From Periplaneta americana (lineage: Eukaryota; Arthropoda; Insecta; Blattodea; Blattidae), in the NCBI RefSeq assembly GCF_040183065.1, contig NW_027185502.1, forward strand, positions 1,291,501 through 1,355,500: 64,000 nt of DNA, read 5' to 3'. The notes beneath the pieces were generated by a model that was given only the letters and a program-made list of their open reading frames with translations, did not search any database and had not been told where the DNA came from. Numbering within the stretch: position 1 is the first letter of the stretch; every line of letters begins with the position of its first letter. Of the stretch, positions 10,985 through 22,131 are shown piece by piece. The translations under genes were made by a program, and so were the position numbers.

Positions 10985-11992
10985 TTAAGATCTTGTCCAC
11001 ATGTCATCAGCTTCTATTACAGATCTAAGTCGATCCGGCATGGATGTCACGAGATTGTGAAATAAGTTCTGATCCCCGGCGAGATCTTCCCAGGTGTCAA
11101 CAACTTGATCCCACAATTCGTCTCGATTTCGAGGGCGTCGGTGGGCATAGGGACTATCCTTCTATTTTTCAATTCCACCTATAAATTTTCGATGACATTC
11201 AAATCAGGTGACTTCGGAGGCCAATTAATGATTTCGATCTCGGGTCTCCTTTGAAACCATCTTTGAATGCTTGCAGCATAGTGCACGGGATGGCTATCCT
11301 GCTGGAAGAGCAATGTTCCTTCGGGAAAACGTTCTCGGGCGGAGGGAAGGAATATATTTTCCAGAATGTGCTCGTAAGTTCCCGCATTAAACCGGCCATA
11401 GATGCTTCTATAACGCCAGGTCCATCGTAAGACATCCACCCCCAACACGATATGCTAAAGCGCCCCGATCTTTCACGTCGGTGCACATAGCGCTGGTCAT
11501 GTCGGAGACCATCCTCACGATAGACACGGACAGGACTTTCGTAATCACTCGAGATGGTTGTTTCGTCGGAGAAAATTACATTTCTCCAATCGAAATACAC
11601 TCGATTGGTAGCGAAGGCAAGACGGTCGACAGCTTGTGCTTCCCCCAATATTTCCATTTGCGCAGCCCTCCAGCTCCTAATACCGCGGTTCCTCAACCTG
11701 CTGATCACAGTCTGTGAAGAGCCGGGAAAGTTAGATGCTGCTCTTATTTCGTTAGCAGTCAGAAAGGGGTCTTGTCGAACTGTCTCCAATAAGAGAGCAT
11801 CCTCTTCCAATGAAGAAATCCGCGGACGCCCAGGAATAGGGCGATTTTCGACCTCCCCTAAATTTTGGTAACGATAACCCACCTCGCGGCTGTACTTCCA
11901 GGAACACCGACCAAACGGCCAGCAGATCTAGCCCCATATCCAGCCTCAACTAGAGCTATAACTCGCTGTCTCATGTCACGTCGGTTCGCCAT
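10985..11992 (-). pseudogene. Tc1-like transposase, frameshifted
   Basis: This is a cut-and-paste DDE transposase of the Tc1/mariner superfamily. The start codon is likely at 11992, giving 'MANRRDMRQRV' and a helix-turn-helix with 'ARSAGRLVGVPGSTAARW', then the 'GRPR' hook. A frame slip occurs near 11880. The catalytic motifs are 'FSDETT' (first D), 'FQQDSHPVH' (second D) and 'SPDLNVIEN' (third, E), with a second slip near 11440. I count 35 residues between the second D and the E, not the 34 of classic Tc1. After 'ENL' the frame meets a stop. No terminal repeats were found on either side. Confidence 0.85.
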
Positions 11993-12009
11993 TACGATGA
12001 GAAATGAGG

Positions 12010-13440
12010 GATGACGATAATACTTTAGTGTAGACAATGACTATTTAACGTGATATAGAATTATTGAAATAAGAGGCATCTTGCATAGTAAGAGTTAATA
12101 AATCAACCCTAAATTAAATATCTAAATAACAGGATATAACAGGAAGTCCACTGTTGCGAAACTAATCAAATTAAATCTAAGCTGAAGTAGCACAGCCATT
12201 GATACATGTTTTGTACACAGAATTAGACTGAATTCCTATTCGACAGAACCTATAATCAATGGCTTGTCTGAACATGATAAACAAATCCTAAGTGTTTCCA
12301 ATGTCACTGAACAATTTCAAAATATTAATTTAAAAACTAAGAAAGGATCGTAAATTTTGTATCTAATGATTATTTACATTTATGTCTACAAAATGAATCT
12401 TGGAAAAACGTATATGATACTGGTACTACTGATATTAAGAGTTAATGTATTGCATTTTTCACTTAATTTCATAATCACTTCAGTGGATTTTCTCCACTCA
12501 ATGTTGTGAAAAAATTCAAAAGTAAAAACATGTAGATAACGCAGGGACTTCAAAATCTCATGTATTAAAAAGAAGAATCTATATGTAATGAGTTGCAATG
12601 TAATGATCCTCATGTTCTTAATTACTGCAAGAAGTACAGTGTAATTTATAAAAAATTATGAAAGAGGGAAATAGAATATATTTGAATAGAAAAGTACAAC
12701 ATTCAGATAATGCAGTTAAATCTATCGGAATATTATTAAATTTAAACTTGTAGATATCCTAAGAAAGAAAATATTTTTTCACTAAAACCAATGATTATAA
12801 AGTAGAGGATCCCAAATCTATTTCAAATTCTTTTAACGTATTATAGTATATAGTACAGAAATATTATTGACAACTTAAACATTCAAGATTTTGCAAAAGA
12901 TACTGCAATTGGTTACTTAACAGATGCATTTAATAATTAGTATTAATATATGTAATTAGTTAATAACTGCAACGGTGCTTTTCCATTCAATCATAGCATG
13001 AATAAAATTGAATGCATACTAAATTAAACACTATTGCAAACACGTAGATAAAATAGTTAAAATTAACTGAAGGTGTGAGAATGAAATAATCTAAAGCCAT
13101 ACTTTTAACAAAAATTGTTTTGTGCGAGTGCATTTCTTACACATATGGGAAAGCTATTAATAAAATATTGTAATAATTACTCAACAAATTACATAGCCTA
13201 AGGACTCTAAACCTTTGTAAAAGTTTGTCTATTATTAAATATATTTTTATAATTTCATTTTAATTGTTAGTTTTTAATATATATGCATTTACATTGTATA
13301 TGTGTGCGTATAAATGCATTCATTAGATTAACGTTTATAATATTATAACTTGTAATTTTGTATTGTTTGCGATCATTAACACTTAATCTCAGGACTTTGT
13401 AAAACTCTATTTCAACGTTACTTAGCTATTTCAACGTTAT
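12010..13440. other. AT-rich stretch, nothing recognised
   Basis: About 1.4 kb of very AT-rich sequence. The longest frame (12386-12613, 75 codons) has no motif. No repeat boundary or RNA gene is visible. Confidence 0.5.
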
Positions 13441-13470
13441 TAAGACAAAAAAAAATCGTTGTATAGACTA

Positions 13471-13535
13471 AGAATCAAACTCGCACTCTTCTACACAACA
13501 CGCAGAAGTCTTACCGTCTGAGCTATTGAAACGAC
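13471..13535 (-). mobile_element. tRNA-like SINE head
   Basis: Read on the minus strand it has a box A-like segment ('TAGCTCAGACGGTAAGAC') and a box B-like segment ('GCGAGTTTGATTC'). An A/T-rich tail lies beyond box B, at 13448-13455. No intact cloverleaf. Confidence 0.45.
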
Positions 13536-14002
13536 ATGAAAGCTTTCCTTTCTGTGCGGAGTGTCGATCTAGTCATGAAGGTCCATTGTCGATTTAACTA
13601 CACGATTTATGTATATATTTATCTTTTATTTACGTAATATTATCATATTTTTTGCAGTTTTTGAAGTGAATTTCGGAACGATGCTAGTAACAAACCAAAT
13701 AGTCTGAATTTAAGTAACTCAATATTCGTTATCTTGTGTATCAGTGCTCTGGTCTCCGATCATGCGCAGTGTCTCACATCTGAGACTTAGGAATACTCAA
13801 TCGTCTCATCCTTTTTCAGGGAAACTGTACCTTGGAATATACCCTTTTGTAAGTTGGGGCACTAAGGCTTACTCTGACTGAGATTTTACTTCTTGGTTTT
13901 GTGTTAGAAACATATATCAATGAACGAAATGTTTACTTCTGATACTAAAAAGATTGTTTCGTCCACAGAACTCACACTTTGCAATAAATCAAACCGAAAT
14001 TA

Positions 14003-14075
14003 CGACCAGAGCTACTGAGCGACTCTCTCTACAATCTGCTTCAGTTCGAGTCCTCTGGGGAGCAAAAAAAAAAAA
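14003..14075 (+). mobile_element. tRNA-like SINE head with A tail
   Basis: A box A-like 'GAGCTACTGAGCGACTC' and a box B 'AGTTCGAGTCC' are followed directly by a 12-base A tract at 14064-14075. That is the structure of a retroposed tRNA or minimal SINE. Confidence 0.5.
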
Positions 14076-14252
14076 TGTTCAAAGCTATACTATGCTGAAA
14101 GTATAACAGTCTTCCCTACTAAATAGCTGGACTAGTGCGAATTAGGAATATATTATTTATGAGGTAAAAACCCCTTTATTTCGGGTTAAAATAAAATAAT
14201 GTATCTAAAATAATGTAAATAAATTATTAAAAAGATAAAAAAAATAGTTTAA

Positions 14253-14316
14253 CCAAGGCTCGAACCGGAGCCCATCTACACCACGACCAGTCCCTTGACC
14301 ATTAGGCTACGGAGAG
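14253..14316 (-). mobile_element. tRNA-like SINE head
   Basis: On the minus strand: box A-like 'TAGCCTAATGGTCAAGG' and box B-like 'CGGTTCGAGCC', with an A-rich tract just past box B (14236-14245 on the plus strand). It resembles a tRNA but has an incomplete acceptor stem. Confidence 0.5.
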
Positions 14317-14881
14317 ATACGAAATACAATTGTTGAATTAGGATATAAAAAGCGTTTCATGTTTTCTGCCTATAGTGTTTAATTTTAAACAAAATGTGTT
14401 TTATGCCATATAGAGGAAATATATTCATGTGAAGTGACAATTTCAATCAAAGATCGTTTCTCGTATTAGCCTATGTAATTTTTAATTAACATGATTTTAT
14501 TTAATATTTCAGTAGCAATATGGCGCATCTACAACGAAGGAAGAGATGAACACATATGAAGGGCTTCTGATTCGTGATTGGTTGACGTTCAGCTTGCGTT
14601 TCTTTGCGTTTGTGAAAGCTTGACCTTGGCAATGTTGAAACAACGCCGTCATGCGTTCGTTCATTCTAACGCTGATCGTAATGAAATACACGGAGCTTGT
14701 ATTTGTCGAACTTCTACGGACTGCACCGCGACGTGACGTAACGCAAACGAACGTCGATCGTAATCCCGGCCTAAAACAAACATGCTTCCTATGGTATAAA
14801 CAGCCATCGGATTCGTTCGAACAGGCGGCGAAACAAATATAAAAAAATCGCCTCTCGCATGAAGAAACTAATAAATTCAGA

Positions 14882-15170
14882 TGATGAAGGATGGGTAGAA
14901 CGGAGAAAAACCGGCATCGGGACCCGAATCCGGGTTTTCAGCTCTACATGCTGACGCTTTATCTACTAAGCCACACTGGATTCTAGTTCCGATGTCGGAT
15001 TGAATCCCTCTCATTTTAAGTTCCACGTATTATTTTTCCTTTGGTGGCCTACTCTCATGTAGGCCTACTGTGTCACAAAATATGTGTCAGTAGCATAATG
15101 ACCAACACTATGTACAGAGGTGCACTCATTACGAGTGATCAAGTGGCCGGGATCCGACGGAATAAGCGCC
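14882..15170 (-). mobile_element. Bipartite SINE, second copy
   Basis: Aligned in reverse to 55500-55830. The parts in order are 'gatgatgaagga', an antisense tRNA-like head (about 14920-14990, box B 'GGGTCCCGATGCC'-type region and box A 'TGTGGCTTAGTAGATAAAG'), the 'tttggtggcctactctcatg' body, 'ctgtgtcaca', 'atgtacag' and 'aagtggccg'. This copy is diverged. It lacks the second antisense-to-sense head seen at 55392. Confidence 0.6.
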
Positions 15171-15204
15171 GTCTTGAATCACTACGTGATTATTTAAGCG
15201 TATC

Positions 15205-15262
15205 ATATTACTATGATGTACCGAAGTACATATGATATTTCCGTGCAGGTATTCTGCGTTAC
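15205..15262 (-). mobile_element. SINE tail fragment
   Basis: The block 'tatgatgtaccgaagtacat' followed by 'tatttccgtgcagg' is the reverse complement of the SINE tail at 55845-55880. It recurs at 27801-27862 and 31040-31095. Confidence 0.6.
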
Positions 15263-15429
15263 CATCCTAAGAAAAATAAAATAAAATGAAAAGTAATAAA
15301 TTCAGTCTTAGGAATTCATAGTCCCTAACTCAGAATGAAGGGAAATGAAGTTTATGTTGTATGCGCTGTGGCGTGGCTGTGGAAGATGACGTCACAGAGC
15401 TACACGTAATATACATGTACTAATCAATG

Positions 15430-16208
15430 AAATTCAATGATTTTTAATAAATCTGGACTATCTACATCTGAATGGGTAATCTGCCTTAAAATTAATGTCA
15501 ATTTAGCAGCAGTTAGAGGAGTATCTGGTCGCCTTTTGGACGGATCCCGGTGCAGACATGGATGCCCGCAGACTGAAACCACTGCCCACGTCCAAGGTCA
15601 GTGTAACAGAGGTTTACTCCTCCGAAAAGCCAGACATTATCATGTTCGATCCTTAATTGCAACTGCTTTGAAAAAAAAGTCTTGGACAGTAGAAGAGGAA
15701 GTTTTTTGCCTTGCTACTAATGGCTCCTCTAGACGTATTGACTTTATAGCGTATTCCCAGACTACCAAGAAAGGTTATATAAATTATCCTACCATAAGGA
15801 TTGAAACGGGGAGTATCCAGCCGGAGGATGTCAATCAAGAAAAGATCAACATTTATCTGCCAACAGTTGATTACTTCAAAGCATAATACCAGCTTGAAAA
15901 CATTCAGGTGATTGGTCTTCTTATTGGAGCTCGTGGTGTGATTCCCAAGTCCTTTGAAAGCTTAAGGAAAACTTTTAAACTACCACAGACACTTACTGCT
16001 GACATCATAACTTAAGTTTTGAAACGCTCTTGCCAAATTTTGAGTCATCATATTCACCCTGTTTAATTTATTTTTCTTCACTTTATAATTCATATATGTT
16101 TATTTTAATTTTCTGTCAACAAATTTATGTAAACATTTAATATTGTAAAATTCATATATTGAACACTACCATTCCAACCAAAAAAAAAAAAAAAAAAAAA
16201 AAAAAAAA
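15430..16208 (+). mobile_element. 5'-truncated LINE copy with poly(A) tail
   Basis: The retrotransposed unit consists of the endonuclease-domain remnant, about 165 bases of 3' untranslated sequence and the terminal A tract. The left edge is approximate; protein similarity begins around 15450. Confidence 0.7.
15437..16015 (+). pseudogene. C-terminus of a LINE with restriction-like endonuclease
   Basis: The frame has a zinc-knuckle pattern (C-x3-C...ET-x2-H-x4-C in 'CRHGCPQTETTAHVQGQC'). It is followed by the restriction-like nuclease core: 'RHYHVRSLI', 'EEEVFCL', 'SRRIDFIAY' (catalytic Asp region), 'PTIRIE' and a lysine-bearing 'NQEKINIYLP'. This arrangement belongs to early-branching LINEs such as R2 and R4, where the domain nicks the target. 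An in-frame TAA at 15884-15886 interrupts it, after which homologous text ('VIGLLIGARGVIPKSF') runs on in frame to a stop at 16015. A 3' untranslated region ends in a 27-base A tract at 16182-16208. The reverse transcriptase is absent, so this is a 5'-truncated copy. The same family recurs at 63192. Confidence 0.8.
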
Positions 16209-16724
16209 CGGAATTGATTATGTAGTTGTTCTGCATAATTAATAAATATGTTTATGCATAATATGTAGTTGTATTTCCACTTGTTTCAATAGCAAATAAT
16301 GTAAAGGGTTAATGAAGCCATTAGAGTTGTGAAATAAAGTAATATATTTTAACCACATAATAAAAATATAAGGCATAGGACCCTATAGCCATAAACTGCT
16401 TCAAGGGACATTATGTTAAAAATGTAACAAACATCTCTTATATGTAATATGACTTTCAATAACATACAATCGTATACTTCGCTTAGTGTACAAAACACAT
16501 TGATGGAATAACGGTCTATGTTGCCCGTCCGATAGTAAATTTATGAGTGGAATTACGATGTAACATTTTTGTTTCTCCTGCATTGGTAGATTGTAACATA
16601 AACCGTTATTCGGCCCAACGCTTCAATTGTAATTTTCGTACTTCTGTTCGAAGCGGTCATTCGTTAGGGAGACAAGCTGCACATATTATAAAAAAATTTG
16701 TATACCTATTTTTCCTTGAAGGAG

Positions 16725-17012
16725 AAAGCAAAGAAAAAATATGTACCGGTAACAATAATTACAGAATATACGAAGTTTGCAATATTTCTCATATTATGCA
16801 GCTTTTATATAAAATAATACTGTTACATTAAATACTATTCAACATTTCTTACGTGTCTCATATAGGCCTATTATTCCATATTAGTACGTACCTCACGTTG
16901 TAAATAATAGTCCGATTCCCGCTTTGTTAATATTTTTGTGTTTGTGGTCGTAATACCACACCTCTCCGTTAGCTGTCGGATCCGCAACATTTCACACTAA
17001 CGTCAATGATGC
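16725..17012 (-). mobile_element. TIR element X, partial copy C (reverse)
   Basis: The reverse complement of this stretch matches the first roughly 300 bp of copy A. Shared blocks include 'attgacgt...gtgaaatgt', 'ggtgtggtattacg', 'cacaaa' and 'gaaatgttgaatagta'. It lies head-to-head with copy A, the two meeting around the 'gctagcaaatacc' terminus near 17012. Confidence 0.65.
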
Positions 17013-17886
17013 TAGCAAATACCTTACTATAATAATACCGGACAGCTGTATACTAACAGCATTGACGTGAATGCGAAATATATAAGGACTTGACATCTAG
17101 TGGAGCGGCGTGGAATTACGTCCACAAATACAAATATTAACATAGCCGAATTCGACTGTTCTTTAAAATGTGAGTTACTAATGTGTAATAATAATTTGAA
17201 ACACTTAAGAAATGTTGAATAGTAGGCCTATTCAATGTAAAATTATTATCTTCTATCAAAGCTGCATATTATGAGAAATATTGCATACTTCATATTACTT
17301 TCCGCAATTAATTGTTGCATATTTTTTCTTTGGTTTAGTGAGACAAAATCAAGAGAATGAATTTACAATAATGCTTTATATATGCATTGCTGACAACTGC
17401 AAAGATAAAACTGATAGTAATCTGATGCTTGTAATAATTAGTAAAGGCATGTGGACATCAATAAAACTTAATAATATGATAAAATCTTAAAATTCCAAAT
17501 ACCTATTAACTTCTATTCATTTATTAGGTCTGAATAAAAAAGCTAATTTGTATTTTTCTATCAACACAAAGACGAAGGAATTAGGCCTACTAAAGAATCT
17601 TGTTGACTCACGTTTTACGATCCCTCGGAAATCGACAGTACGATTTGGAGTAATTTGTAATGCTATAATTGTAGCAATTATAAACAGCACATATACACCC
17701 TGACATTTTAACACAACACTAATCAATAAAACTATTAACTAGCCCAGCAACAATATACATTGCAGGTGATTATAGCTTGTTTCGCGAGTATCACCACACC
17801 GGCCGCCTAGGTAGCAGCACCAGCGTCGTTCGCGAGCAGAACTGCTAGCTGTCCGGTATTATTATAGTAAGGTATTTGCGGCTAGC
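17010..17886 (+). mobile_element. TIR element X, copy A
   Basis: The ends are about 38-bp inverted repeats: 'gctagcaaatacc' plus 'ttactataataataccggac' at 17010-17047, and the same inverted at 17848-17886. The element is about 877 bp with no transposase. Internal conserved blocks ('tgctgacaactgcaaagata' near 17390 and 'tcaccacaccgg' near 17791) recur in copy B at 20850 and 21262. The superfamily is not recognised. Confidence 0.75.
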
Positions 17887-18057
17887 ATACAGCTGTCCGG
17901 TATAATAGTAGTAGTAATAATAATAATAATAATTCTTTGTTTATACTGACAGAGTTTAGGCCATAGGATCTTCTCGTACACTCTACCAGGTCACAAAGTA
18001 TACAAGCAGTGAAAATTTAACAAAAAGTTAAAGAACAGAATACTAACATATTACAAC

Positions 18058-18103
<46 letters not shown>

Positions 18104-18104
18104 G
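17887..18104. repeat. Trinucleotide microsatellite tracts
   Basis: A (TAG/TAA)n tract at about 17905-17932 and an (AAT)n tract at about 18058-18103 flank roughly 120 bases of unrecognised sequence. Confidence 0.8.
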
Positions 18105-18192
18105 GGTAATAAAATCGACACTTAAACAACATGAAAATAATACCATAATAGAAAAAAAAGTAAAATACATTGGAATGTAGTAAAATGAACTA

Positions 18193-19096
18193 ATTTATTT
18201 ATTTATTTAACCTCGCAGAGATAAAGCCATGAGAACAAAAAAGGGGAAAGGAAGGAATAGAAATACATACATACATATATATATATATATATTTATATAT
18301 TTACAAAACTATCGCAGAGAAAAGGGCTTATAACTGAAAGGAATCTGAAATGAAAAAGTGCGATTTTAGTTTATTTTTGAAACTAGACAATGTCCGACAG
18401 TCTCTGACATGTTGTGGTAGAGAGTTCCAGAGATGGGCTGCAGAGACGGTGAAAGATGAAAAGTAGAAGGATGTTCTGTGTTTAGGAATGGAGAGTGTGA
18501 TATGGTGTTGTGAGCGAGTATCTATTTCGTGATATGAGGACAAATGTTGAAAACGAGAAGCTAAGTAGCTAGGGTTAGAGTTTTGAAGAATATTGAAGAG
18601 TAAAGTGAGAGAGTGAATAGTTCTTCGCTCTTTGAGACGGACCCAGGACAGCATATTTAGTCAAGATGTGATACGGTCAGATCTATGGACGTTGCAAATA
18701 AATCGAACGCATGCATTATGAACACGCTGTAGTCTGTCTGTCAGTCTCATGTTAAGGTCAGTGTAGAGAGTGTCACAGTAATCAAAATGAGGCATCAAGA
18801 GCGACTGCACTAAATTCTTCTTGAGAAGCAACGAAAGGAAATTTCGAATTCTTTTTAGTGTGTGAATTTTTCATAAAAATCATTTTACATATGTTTGTGA
18901 TTTCAGTATACCAACTTAAATTTTTGTCCATATAAATTCCTAGATTGTATACTCTATTACTGTAAGGGATAATAGTTTCATTCATTTTCACATGAGATAA
19001 GCACCTTGTGTTCAATTTACTTAAAAGTCGATGATGTCCCATTGCAATTGTCTGTGATTTCTCTGAGTTCAATACTAGTTCTAATTTTTTCGTCCA
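18193..19096 (-). pseudogene. 3' end of a CR1/L2-like LINE
   Basis: Two minus-strand blocks carry the end of a reverse transcriptase. Block 18782-19072 includes 'LNSEKSQTIAMGHHRLL'-like text and 'VYNLGIYMDKNLSW', the region after the catalytic box. Block 18328-18654 includes 'TRSQHHITLSIPKHRT' and 'SAAHLWNSLPQHVRDC', then 'SSFKNKLKSHFF', the stereotyped C-terminus of CR1/L2/Rex-type LINEs. A frame break lies between the blocks and about 100 bases of homology are missing or scrambled. The 3' end is a (TAAA)n tail at 18193-18209. The 5' part, including endonuclease and palm, is absent. Confidence 0.8.
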
Positions 19097-19708
19097 TGAA
19101 ATAACTGATAGTAGGCTATTACAGTAAGGTATTTGATATTTCTCAATGTAGACTTACGTAGCAATCAACCTTCGGTTATAAAATGTAGTAATTTAATATC
19201 CAGTTACTAGATAGTCATATAAAAGTTGCATAGCTATTTATACTTAATGACATACTATGTATGTTTTGATTTAAAAACATATCGCAACAATGAGTATCAA
19301 ATTATTCCTGACTGTATAATGGGTTGAAGGATGGATGTTGATAACAGAAAACCAACTTAACAAGTCGAAAAATGTAAACTCGGATACTTCTTGTCTTCCG
19401 TTGACAGTTTTATGAAGACAAATAAATAAATATAAATAGTTTATAGGTAAATGAAAAGTATTCTGCTGTTCATGTCAGTTATTTCTACTTCATTCACAGA
19501 CAGTATACTGACGTTAAGAAAATGCAATGATTTTACTCGAAATTATATCTTGGTAACTTAATACTGTAAATTATTGTATTATCGTATTATGCTGAACATT
19601 CTCGTTTCCTTCTTGTGTGATTAAAATCGCGGACGCGAGATTGGTATTTTAGTGATTGAAGTGCTATCAAATACTGTACCTTACTATAATAATACCGGAC
19701 AGTTGTAT

Positions 19709-20128
19709 ACTATAGTCGCGACGCTGTTATTCCCAGCGTGAATCCTCCGCCTTGCTTACGTCTTAGGAAGTGAAGACTCTATAAAGTCTAGGTACGTAGT
19801 ATCATTCGCCATTTTTGTCCTCTCGTTGCCGAACTACCATACGAGGAATCTATTTACCACACCGTTAAACATTATCATGTCGCAGCTCCTATGATAATAA
19901 ATCAAACGCACTGTAATTCAGCAAATAATTGAGCGGAAAATAACGTCTTCGTGTGCTTTCTGCAAACGACAACGAAAGAGGCAAAATGGCGGGCGATTAT
20001 ATTAAGTATTTATCGAGCCTTAAGAAATGAATAACGTCTTTCTCAGCGAATCACAAGACGCACACGTTTAAATGTAGCCGATCTGCAACGCGATTGGCTG
20101 CCGGAAATTAGAGCGACGGGACTATAGC
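19709..20128 (+). mobile_element. MITE Y, forward copy
   Basis: About 420 bp with imperfect terminal inverted repeats of about 28 bp: 'tagtcgcgacgctgttatt' at the start, and at the end the complement of 'tagtcccgtcgctctaattt'. It is flanked by TA on each side, consistent with a TA target. There is no coding capacity. Confidence 0.75.
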
Positions 20129-20198
20129 AGCATTGACGTGAGTGCGAAATGTCGCGGACCTGACATCTAGCGGAGTGGTGTGGGATTACGTCCACAAA

Positions 20199-20596
20199 TC
20201 CCGTCGCTCTAATTTCCGGCAGCCAATCGCGTTGCAGGTCGGCTACATTTAAACGTGTGCGTCTTGTGATTCGCTGATTCATTTCTTAAGGCTCGATAAA
20301 TACTTAATATAATCGCCCGCCATTTTAGCTCTTTTGTTGGCGTTCGCAGAAAGTACACGAAGACGTTATTTGCCGCTCAATTATTTGCTGAATTACATTG
20401 CGTTTGATTTATTATCATAGGAGCTACGACATGATAATGTTTAACGGTGTGGCAGATTCCTCGTATGGTAGCTCGGCAACGTAAGAATAAAAATGGCGAA
20501 CGATACTACCTACCTAGACTTTATAGAGCCTTCACTTTCTAAGACGTAAGCAAAGAGGCGGAGTCACGCCGGAAATAACAGCGTCGGGACTATAAC
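20199..20596 (-). mobile_element. MITE Y, reverse copy
   Basis: Nearly the full reverse complement of 19709-20128. Shared landmarks are 'ccggcagccaatcgcgttgc', 'ataatcgcccgccatttt' and 'ggctcgataaatacttaata'. The proximal few bases of its end ('tagt') are missing. The two copies form a long palindrome around a loop of about 70 bases. Confidence 0.8.
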
Positions 20597-21345
20597 ATAG
20601 CGGGAATCGGAACATTGTTTAAAACGTGAGGTACTGATGTGGAATAATATACGAGACACTTAAGAAATATTGAATAGTATTTAATGTGACATTATTTTAT
20701 ATCAAAGCTGCATACTCGTATTATGATAAATATTGCATGCTTCATATTATTTTCCGTAATTAATTGTTGCGTATGTTTTCTTTGCTTCAGCGAGACAAAA
20801 TTAATTCTGACATTAAAAATGAATTTACAATAACGCTTTATATACCCATTGCTGACAACTGCAAAGATAAAATTGGTAATAATCTGATGCTTGTAATAAA
20901 TAATAAATGCATATGGGCAACAAAAAAAAAAACTAAATTTGCTAAAACTTCAAAATTTCCAATACCGGTATATTTTAACTTCTAGTCATTTATTAGGCCT
21001 GAATAAAGGAAGCTAAATTTTTTTGTTCTATCAACACAGGGACGAAGGCATTAGGCCTACTAAAGAATTTTGTTGACTCTCGTTTCATGATCCCACAGAA
21101 ATGAAAAGCAGGATTTGTAGCAGTTTGTAATGCTTTAATTGTAGCAGTTATAAACAGCACATAGACACCCTGACATTTAACACAGCACTAATTAATAAAA
21201 CTATTCACTAGCACAGCAACAATACACATTGCAGTGAATTACAGCTTGTTTCGCGGGTTTCACCACACCGGTCACCTAGGTAGCAGCACCAGCTTCGTTC
21301 GCGCGCAGAACTGCTAACTTCCGGGGTGATATCTTACTATTATAA

Positions 21346-22131
21346 TTTGTTGCGAAAAATGTGAGTAATAACGTTTGACTATTTTTGGACAATTTTTTTA
21401 ATCTTCCATTTTCGCAGTATTTTACCGTTGTAAAAAGGATAGAAATATTATCATTTGTCGGATATCAGCTATAACCTAAACTAACATAACCTAAGAATAT
21501 TAAGTTAGGTTAGATTATGTTGTTATAATAAATCCTTAACCATCTGTTACAGCATGAATCATGGCTGCCAGGGAACATATTGTTACAAGCTGTATTACAT
21601 CGAGATATAGGCTATTTACAGTGAAAACAATTAGCTGCACTCAATATTGAAGCCTTTTTAATTACATACAGATACGTTCATAAATACTAAAGTGATTGAT
21701 ATTAATATTAGCACTGCATCAGCAATAAAGGAAGAAGGGTAGTTTCCTAGTACCCGTATTCATTACATAGGTCGTATTTATATTTACCCAGTGGCTTTCT
21801 GAAAAGAATTTTAATAGTTTGTTACTAGATATGATTCTAGTCAGTTTGTAATATTCTTTTGGACCAGGGAAAATATAAATCTTTTATGATTATACAACAA
21901 TGGCTGACTTAACAGCTTATGTAAGGAGTATCGGGTACAAGGAAACTTCCAAGAGAAGATGCGTGCTTATAACGTAAGCATTTCTGTGATTATTAGTCCG
22001 TATTAATAATTATAGTTGCAGATTTTCAAAACGATATTTCTTTACTTCACTAATGTAACAGTTTATATTTCATTATGACTAATGACGTGAAAATACGTTA
22101 TCTAAGATATGAAAACAATGTTAACACTCAC
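21346..22131. other. AT-rich stretch, nothing recognised
   Basis: No open frame of note and no repeat boundary. It contains a 'taacctaa...ttaggttag' small inverted motif around 21473-21513. Confidence 0.4.

Larger units (their letters stand above)
19665..21345 (+). mobile_element. TIR element X, copy B, split by two insertions
   Basis: The left terminus is 'ccttactataataataccgg' at about 19678. The right terminus is a diverged inverted version at about 21315-21345. The interior matches copy A, but a 420-bp MITE lies after 'gtatacta' (19709) and an inverted copy of the same MITE lies after 'cgtccacaaat' (20199). Without them the element would be about 860 bp, like copy A. Confidence 0.75.
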
